Source of the DNA: Parvibaculum sp.
GTDB taxonomy: Bacteria; Pseudomonadota; Alphaproteobacteria; Parvibaculales; Parvibaculaceae
Assembly (NCBI GenBank): GCA_030645235.1
Contig: JAUSMV010000030.1
Coordinates: forward strand, 434,001 to 498,000
Direction: 5' to 3'
DNA: 64,000 nt
In this document: positions 58,512 through 64,000 of the stretch, piece by piece
How positions within the stretch are numbered: the first letter of the stretch is position 1
How the letters are laid out: each line of letters opens with the position of its first letter
Notes under the pieces: generated by a model
The model's database searches: none
The model's input: the letters and a program-made list of their open reading frames with translations, nothing else
Told to the model about the DNA's origin: nothing
Made by a program: the position numbers and the translations under genes

Positions 58512-59612
58512 CTAAATGGTCGCGGAAGAGGCTCCCATCCGGCGCAGAAACTGGAAATGCGACCGGATAATGCGGAGAAGTCCCGTGCTGTGATAGGGCA
58601 ATCCGAATTCTCTGGCAGTTTGCTCAATGATCGACGCTATTTTGCTGTAATAGACATGCGACAGACGCGGGAAAAGGTGATGCGCGGCATGCGCATTGAT
58701 CCCGCCCATCCAGAACGTCGTCAGCGGGCTCGACGCGTTCCAGTCAACAGATGTCCGCAAGACGTGTTCCGCCCAAGTGAACGGCAATTGCCCGTCCTCC
58801 GCCGGAACGGGAAATTCAGCCTCCATCGAAAAATGCGTTCCGATCAGCAAGAATACAAAGGCAAGCGAGACGACTGCATTTGCTATCAGATAGTTGAGGG
58901 CGATCTGCCACCAAGGCAGCGGAAGAACATATAAAGGAATGACAATTGCGAGGGCGAGATAGATGGCCTTGCAAAGAAAAAACTGTGCGCCTCTGGCCCA
59001 GCCGTGACGAATGTCGCGCAGATTTGCCAGTTCCTTTTTCCGCAAATAAACAAAGTCCTGCCACCAGATCGTATGCAACGCGACGAGACAATACATCGCC
59101 GGCGCATAAATCGCCTGATACCGAAAATACCAACGTACAGGCTGATTGGGCGAAAGACGGAAAAACGGATTCTCGTCTATGTCGATATCGCAACCATTTA
59201 CGTTTGGAAAAATATGATGCGACCTTGCGTGTCTGAGCCGCCAAAGATAGGCGTCCACACCCAGCAGAGTGAACGTCGCCGCTTGCAGAAGTTGATTGAC
59301 GGACGATGCACGCGCAACTGAGTCATGAGCACCGTCGTGACCTAAATTTAACGCCAACATGAGTGCCGACAAGCCAAAGGCGACTGTGAAGAATAGCGCC
59401 ATAATGGCGGAACTATCGCTCGACAACAGCCCTATATAAAAAGAAATTGCCGCGAATCCAAGAAACAGACATTTCGCCGTCATTGCGTGGCGACCACGCA
59501 GTCGCACATTTGGTTGGCTCAAATAGTGATTGACCCGGGTTCTCAGCGTCGCAAGAAACGGATCGTCTTTCGCCGAAACAAATCTGATCTTCGCAGTCAA
59601 AGTGAATCTCAC
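58512..59612 (-). CDS. Membrane fatty acid desaturase
   Basis: The 366-residue integral membrane protein has three histidine boxes that bind the di-iron centre: GHDGAHDS (HxxxH), RHARSHHIFPN (HxxxHH) and NAHAAHHLFPRL (HxxHH). It is nearest to acyl-lipid or linoleoyl-CoA-type desaturases, though it has no cytochrome b5 domain. The start is uncertain: GTG at 59612 follows GGGA by six bases; GTG at 59702 lies in a direct repeat. A/T-ending codons are more frequent than in the neighbouring ccm genes, which hints at transfer. Confidence 0.85.
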   Translation of the reverse strand: MRFTLTAKIRFVSAKDDPFLATLRTRVNHYLSQPNVRLRGRHAMTAKCLFLGFAAISFYIGLLSSDSSAIMALFFTVAFGLSALMLALNLGHDGAHDSVARASSVNQLLQAATFTLLGVDAYLWRLRHARSHHIFPNVNGCDIDIDENPFFRLSPNQPVRWYFRYQAIYAPAMYCLVALHTIWWQDFVYLRKKELANLRDIRHGWARGAQFFLCKAIYLALAIVIPLYVLPLPWWQIALNYLIANAVVSLAFVFLLIGTHFSMEAEFPVPAEDGQLPFTWAEHVLRTSVDWNASSPLTTFWMGGINAHAAHHLFPRLSHVYYSKIASIIEQTAREFGLPYHSTGLLRIIRSHFQFLRRMGASSATI

Positions 59613-59695
59613 TCTCGTTCCCACAGGCAGACTGAAATAGTCCGTCGGAAGATTATGAGAGCGAAGTCCGAAGTCAATCGCTGAAAGTAGTGTAA

Positions 59696-59735
59696 GACTC
59701 ACTTACAATTGCGGATGCAGGACTCACTTACAATT
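59696..59735. repeat. 15-bp direct repeats between chitosanase and desaturase genes
   Basis: GACTCACTTACAATT occurs at 59696-59710 and 59721-59735, a 25-bp period. The second copy includes the stop codon of the chitosanase gene. It is a tandem duplication of a 25-bp unit. Confidence 0.9.
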
Positions 59736-60660
59736 TCAAAATGATGCGCGTGGCGGGGCCCACGACGCCGTCGGCGACAAGGCCGTTGTCGTCCTGCCAT
59801 GCCTTGACGACGCCATCGAGCCCTTCACCGAAGACACCATCGACATTGACCGCATAACCCTCGCCCGCCAGCGCTTTTTGCAAGGCTTTGACATCATTGC
59901 CGGTCATGGGCGGATTGGTGAGGCGGAGATTGCGGACCGACGCATCGTCTGCAGACACGACCACAGGCGCGCGACAGGACAAAGCACCCTCGTCCAGCGT
60001 GACACCGCAGACATTCATGGGTATGCCGAGCGTCCAATTACCTTTTTTGATCAGAGCTGCAAAGGCATCCATGCGATAGACGGTGCGCCGGAGCAAAGAA
60101 TTGGGATGGGTTGCGAGCCATTGGCGCCGCTCGGTCACATAGGCCGCCACCCATTTTTTCTCGGTGGTGGTCTTTGCAGCACCCGCTTTGGCGATTGTGC
60201 GGTCACGCATGGTGTTCCATGAGCCGTGAATGAGGCTGTCATAGATGATGGCAACAGAAAGCGGCGAACCAAAGCCCATATCGGAGGCGAGTTTCATGGC
60301 GGGTTGCCAATAGACGCGATCAAAAAACAAATCCTGCGTGTCCTGCATCACGGGGTCGCCGCCTGCTTCTTTCAACACAGCGCGAAGGTTCGTGTCGCGG
60401 TCAAGCGAGAGATCAATGTCGGCGAGGCGTTGCAAATAAGGTTTCAGCGCTTTTGCGCAGGCGGCGTTGGGCGCGGCACAATAGGCTTTGATGAGCAGAT
60501 AAAGATTGCCGCTACCCAATGTGGTCTGCGAGCGGCCATAGGTGAGGTGGCCCGGATCGTTGGTAAGCAGCGTGACGCGGGCATAATCACCGAGCGTTTT
60601 TCCGGTCTCAAAAATATTGATGATCGCCTGCGCGGCCTGTTTTTGCAGTTCCGACAACAT
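59728..60660 (-). CDS. GH46-like chitosanase with C-terminal peptidoglycan-binding domain
   Basis: The 310-residue protein has an N-terminal part like family 46 chitosanases: AIINIFETGKTLGDYARVTL (catalytic Glu in FETG) then LLTNDPGHLTYGRSQTTLG, and later VYWQPAMKLASDMGFGSPLS. Residues about 245-310 are a PG_binding_1 domain (GNDVKALQKALAGEGYAVNV, GVFGEGLDGVV, VGPATR). There is no signal peptide, so export needs another route or lysis, as for a phage-type endolysin. It sits between ccmI and ccmE. Five cysteines in the catalytic part could make disulphides. Confidence 0.8.
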   Translation of the reverse strand: MLSELQKQAAQAIINIFETGKTLGDYARVTLLTNDPGHLTYGRSQTTLGSGNLYLLIKAYCAAPNAACAKALKPYLQRLADIDLSLDRDTNLRAVLKEAGGDPVMQDTQDLFFDRVYWQPAMKLASDMGFGSPLSVAIIYDSLIHGSWNTMRDRTIAKAGAAKTTTEKKWVAAYVTERRQWLATHPNSLLRRTVYRMDAFAALIKKGNWTLGIPMNVCGVTLDEGALSCRAPVVVSADDASVRNLRLTNPPMTGNDVKALQKALAGEGYAVNVDGVFGEGLDGVVKAWQDDNGLVADGVVGPATRIILKL

Positions 60661-60723
60661 GGTAAGTCCCCGTTCGTTCCGTTCACGCCATACTATCCGA
60701 CATGAATAAAGGGCGGGGATAGT

Positions 60724-61824
60724 TTATTGCGGGGCTTGCGCTTTCGCCGCCGTGTCGATCTTCGCCAAGGCGGCAGGGTCAGCCACAAATGTTGCGCGGG
60801 CTTTTGCGACGGCACCGGCTTTGGCATCAGAATCGCCAAGCACGCCGTAAGCGCGGATGAGGCGCAACCAGCCGTCAATGTCATCAGGGTTTTCATCGAG
60901 GCGGTTCGCCAGACCCGCCACCATGCCGCGGATCATGTCGTTGCGCGCTTCCGGCGTCATATCGCCTGCCGCCTTGACCTGATCCTGCGAGGGGCCGGGC
61001 GCTGTGAGGGCCTTCAACTCCGCTTCGATGCTCGGACGCCAGCCCGCGTCTTTGGGCGCGTTGTTGAGCATTTTTTGCCAGCGCGTGGCAGCCGCTTCTT
61101 TGTTGCCGCTCATAATGTCGGCAAGGCCCAAATAGTATTGGGCGCGCGGCTCCAACGGATCGAGCTTTTCGGCGGCGAGAAAATCGTCTTTCGCGGCGGG
61201 GAATACCGAACCGCTGCCGGCATAAACCTGTGCTTCGCCACGCGCGGCCAGACGCTCCGCCGTTGCGCCGCCAAGCGCGATCACGCGGTTCCATGCCGTA
61301 ACCGCCATCGGGAAATTTTGCTGACGCATATAGGCAGGTGCGATGACTTCCCAGCCGCGCAGATCGTCCGGCTTTTCTTTCAGCTGTTGCTCGACTTTTA
61401 CAACCAGCGCATCAAGCGGCAAAGTCTGGGCAGAGTGATCGAGGCGCTCGGCCAGCGGGGCATCGGGCTGATCGGGCGAGCCGAGAACCAGATAGAAGCC
61501 GACCGTCAGCACAGGGACAAACAGCATCATGGCAAAGGCAACGCGGCGCGGCGAGGTGGCGGGCTTTGTCGCCGCTTTGAGATTTTCAGCCTCGACGGCG
61601 GCAAGCAGGCGGCGCGAGACTTCGATGCGGGCGGCTTCGGCTTCAGCTTCGCCCATGATGCCGCGTTCCTGATCGCGTGTGACCTCGGCCAGTTGATCGC
61701 GATAGAGCGCCACTTCTTCCGATGTCTCACGCGCCTTCGACCTGGTCCGCTGACGCGCCTTGAACGGCGACAGGAGCGCCCAGACGGTGACGCCTGTGAG
61801 CACTGCAAAGAAAAGCCAGAGCAT
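60724..61824 (-). CDS. ccmI: Cytochrome c maturation protein CcmI
   Basis: The 366-residue protein starts MLWLFFAVLTGVTVWALLSP, a membrane helix, then a cytoplasmic leucine-zipper-like loop (YRDQLAEVTRDQERGIMGEA), a second helix near residue 95-115 and a periplasmic TPR region (DDLRGWEVIAPAYMRQQNFP, PRAQYYLGLADIMSGNKEAA, DIDGWLRLIRAYGVLGD). It holds apocytochrome c for CcmF/CcmH. The start was set at the Met of the first helix; no strong binding site marks it. It is split from ccmE by two foreign-looking genes. Confidence 0.9.
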   Translation of the reverse strand: MLWLFFAVLTGVTVWALLSPFKARQRTRSKARETSEEVALYRDQLAEVTRDQERGIMGEAEAEAARIEVSRRLLAAVEAENLKAATKPATSPRRVAFAMMLFVPVLTVGFYLVLGSPDQPDAPLAERLDHSAQTLPLDALVVKVEQQLKEKPDDLRGWEVIAPAYMRQQNFPMAVTAWNRVIALGGATAERLAARGEAQVYAGSGSVFPAAKDDFLAAEKLDPLEPRAQYYLGLADIMSGNKEAAATRWQKMLNNAPKDAGWRPSIEAELKALTAPGPSQDQVKAAGDMTPEARNDMIRGMVAGLANRLDENPDDIDGWLRLIRAYGVLGDSDAKAGAVAKARATFVADPAALAKIDTAAKAQAPQ

Positions 61825-62009
61825 GAAGCCGGAAGTGAGGAAGGACACGGATACGGCACTTTCAAAATTAGACGCCCCTATATAGAGACTTCGGCCCTGT
61901 CCGCAAAGAGCAGCATAGCCGCAGGCAAGCAACGAGCCGCAGGGGAATCTTGACTTGCGCTCATGCCAAAGGCCATTAGTGTGCGACCAACCGAAACTGA
62001 GGGGGCATA

Positions 62010-64000
62010 ATGCTGACGATCATCAAAACAGGGATCAAAACCCTGTTCACACTGGGGTTTGTTGCACTTATCGGCGTGTTCGTGGTTGCCGCCATTGAAG
62101 CCCCCGCGCCGTTTGATGTGGCCCCGCTGAAAGAGCGCGCCGCCCAGTATGACGTCACCATAAAACGCGATACTTATGGCGTGCCGCATATGTCGGGCAA
62201 GCGCGACGCCGATGTGGCTTTCGGTCTTGCCTTTGCCCAATCGGAAGATGACTACCGCACGTTTGAAGACACGGCCATTGCGGTCCGCGCCGGGCTTGCC
62301 TCGGTCAAAGGCATGGACGGCGCGGTCACGGACTATATCGTGCATCTGATGGGCGTGTGGCAAACGGTGGACGCGAAATATGAAAGCGACATCACGCCGG
62401 AGGCGCGCAAGGTGCTTGAAGCCTATGCCGACGGCGTCAATTACTACATGGCGCTCCATCCCGACAAAGTGACACCGGGCTTTCAGCCGGTCACGGGCCG
62501 CGACATTGCGGCAGGTTTTATTTTCAAGTCACCCTTCTTCTATGGTTTCGACAAAACGCTGATGGGCCTCTTTGAAGCCAAGAAGGGGTCGCTGTCGAAA
62601 AGCGGCAAAGATGCTTTTTTGCCTACCAATGCCCCGCTGCCCGTCGGCTCTAATGCTGTCGCCGTCGGACCTGCCCGCAACGCGGATCATGCGACGCGCC
62701 TGCTCGTCAACTCGCATCAGCCCTATACCGGCCCCGTTGCCTGGTATGAAGCGGTGCTGCACAGCGAAGAAGGCTGGGACGTGGCGGGTGGTTTCTTCCC
62801 CGGTGCGCCTTTCATGCTGCACGGGCATAACCGGCATCTCGGCTGGGCGAATACGGTCAACGAACCTGATCTCGTGGATGTCTATGAGCTGAAGCTCAAT
62901 CCCGACAATGACAATCAATACATGCTCGACGGTAAATGGCGCGACTTTGAAAAGTCAGAGGCCAAAATCCGCGTAAAACTCTGGGGTCCGTTCTGGTGGA
63001 CCGTAACGCGCGAGGTGTTGCGCTCTGAACACGGGCCCGTGCTCAAGGTGGAAGCGGGCACTTTTGCTGTGCGCTATGCGGGTATAGGTCTGTCGAAATA
63101 TGCCAACCAATATTATGCGCTCAACAAGGCACGCAATCTCGGAGAATGGCGCGCGGCGCTGAAAATGCAGGCTATTCCGAGCATCAACTACGTCTATGCC
63201 GACAACCAAGGCAATATTTCATATGTCTATAATGGTCTCTTCCCTGTGCGCAAAGAAGGTGCGGACTGGAGTGGTGTTTTGCCGGGTGATCGTTCCGATC
63301 TCATTTGGAAAGATTACCTGCCCTTCGACAAAATCCCGCAACTCGTCAACCCGCGTTCGGGCTTTGTGTTCAATTCCAACAACACACCGTTCCGCGCGAC
63401 CGGCGACGCTGACAATCTGAAGGCCGAAAATTTCTCACCGACGCTTGGTATCCAAACCAACATGACCAACCGCGCTTATCGTGCCGAGGAAATGTATGGT
63501 GCGGACGCATCGATCACGGAAGAGGATTTCAACGCTTACAAATATGACCTCCTCTACAGCAAACGCTCGCAGCTCGCGGCGATGATCGCTGATGTCGTAG
63601 CGATCGATGCTGGTAGCGACGGAGACCTGAAGGCGGCGCAGGAGATCTTGGAAAGCTGGAACCTCAGCACGGACAAGGAAAGCAAAGGTGCGGCGCTGGG
63701 CGTGCTGATGGGCTTGCCTGTTGTGATGGCCGAACTTCAGGGTAAACCTGTGCCGAAACCCATCGACACGTTGCGCGAGGCGATCACGACGCTCAAAACC
63801 CATTTCGGGGAGCTTGATCCCGCATGGGGAGAGGTCAACCGCTTCCGGCGCGGTACGTTTGATGAGGCCATTGACGGCGGACCTGACACGTTCCGCGCTG
63901 TCTATGGCGAACCGCAAGCTGACGGCACACTCACCGCCAGAGCAGGCGATACGTTCATCATGTTTGTGAGATGGGATCAACACGGCAAATTGTCATCGCG
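62010..64000 (+). CDS. Penicillin acylase family protein, 5' part
   Basis: The frame is open to the window end, so about 663 residues are visible and the C-terminus is missing. It has an N-terminal membrane or signal segment (TLFTLGFVALIGVFVVAAIE), the alpha-chain pattern YGVPHMSGKRDADVAFGLAFAQSEDD, and the beta-chain start at Ser214 in LPVGSNAVAVGP, the usual autocatalytic cleavage and nucleophile site. Later LVNSHQPYTGPVAWYEAVLH and HGHNRHLGWANTVNEPD fit. These N-terminal nucleophile enzymes hydrolyse amides such as acyl-homoserine lactones or beta-lactam side chains. GAGGGG precedes the ATG by six bases. Confidence 0.92.
   Translation, partial: MLTIIKTGIKTLFTLGFVALIGVFVVAAIEAPAPFDVAPLKERAAQYDVTIKRDTYGVPHMSGKRDADVAFGLAFAQSEDDYRTFEDTAIAVRAGLASVKGMDGAVTDYIVHLMGVWQTVDAKYESDITPEARKVLEAYADGVNYYMALHPDKVTPGFQPVTGRDIAAGFIFKSPFFYGFDKTLMGLFEAKKGSLSKSGKDAFLPTNAPLPVGSNAVAVGPARNADHATRLLVNSHQPYTGPVAWYEAVLHSEEGWDVAGGFFPGAPFMLHGHNRHLGWANTVNEPDLVDVYELKLNPDNDNQYMLDGKWRDFEKSEAKIRVKLWGPFWWTVTREVLRSEHGPVLKVEAGTFAVRYAGIGLSKYANQYYALNKARNLGEWRAALKMQAIPSINYVYADNQGNISYVYNGLFPVRKEGADWSGVLPGDRSDLIWKDYLPFDKIPQLVNPRSGFVFNSNNTPFRATGDADNLKAENFSPTLGIQTNMTNRAYRAEEMYGADASITEEDFNAYKYDLLYSKRSQLAAMIADVVAIDAGSDGDLKAAQEILESWNLSTDKESKGAALGVLMGLPVVMAELQGKPVPKPIDTLREAITTLKTHFGELDPAWGEVNRFRRGTFDEAIDGGPDTFRAVYGEPQADGTLTARAGDTFIMFVRWDQHGKLSS

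Noticed and set aside
60727-61953. 408-codon open frame antisense to ccmI
   Set aside because: Arg/Cys-rich composition without motifs; ccmI on the other strand has clear TPR and membrane features.
61950-61979. TTGACT with a CATTAG-like hexamer ahead of the acylase gene as a promoter
   Set aside because: The -10 match is poor, so it is not listed as a feature.
1-64000. tRNA, rRNA, integrase, transposase and CRISPR genes
   Set aside because: I looked through the gaps and the coding frames and saw none; without a covariance search a small RNA could still be missed.

Overview
The window looks like chromosome of a free-living alphaproteobacterium, with G+C near 60% judged by eye. The evidence is the cytochrome c maturation block followed by degP, a two-component pair and glnE, a DivJ/PleC-type kinase, and several paralogous FAD enzymes and acyl-CoA dehydrogenases. 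Genus cannot be fixed from sequence alone. I saw no tRNA, rRNA, insertion sequence, prophage or CRISPR array.

Layout. 1-7.3 kb is housekeeping: a cut-off DUF1289 protein, a peptide transporter, a phosphatase, Fe-type SOD, PhnA-like protein plus kinase, cobA, a retropepsin-like protease and a phosphomannomutase, with several copies of a CCCTCACCC-type hairpin repeat. 7.4-9.7 kb is an arsenic locus: an ArsR-ArsC fusion behind a clear promoter/operator, a VOC protein, a four-helix membrane protein and a second ArsC, but no efflux pump. 9.8-19.3 kb holds two tandem paralogous lipoproteins, dusA, a BMP-type binding protein, an amidohydrolase, two small proteins, a BVMO-like flavoprotein, OmpW and an MltF-like transglycosylase. 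19.4-27.1 kb has a pair of acyl-CoA dehydrogenases and a MarR-regulated RND pump. 27.2-36 kb has pepN, a PAS histidine kinase and a Gly-rich autotransporter.

35.8-36.0 kb is a recombination scar: the 3' end of a GH84 gene (minus) joined to the 3' end of a histidine kinase gene (plus). Both resemble the intact genes nearby but differ mostly at synonymous sites. 36.4-48.5 kb, all on the minus strand, carries an LLM flavoenzyme, the intact GH84 enzyme, a PuuA/PuuB-like pair, an ECF sigma/anti-sigma/metal-sensor-like module with an EF-hand protein upstream, and a tightly coupled operon of two PYROXD2-like flavoproteins plus a GcvT-like aminomethyltransferase.

48.8-61.8 kb is the ccmI...ccmE-ccmF-ccmH-degP-RR-HK-glnE block. 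Between ccmI and ccmE sit two foreign-looking genes, a fatty acid desaturase and a GH46 chitosanase/peptidoglycan-binding protein. The window ends inside a penicillin-acylase-family gene on the plus strand.

The best candidates for something undescribed are the three-component flavoprotein/aminomethyltransferase operon (a possible split N-demethylase passing C1 units to folate), the efflux-less arsenic locus with an ArsR-ArsC fusion whose HTH part has no cysteine, and the GH84/kinase scar.
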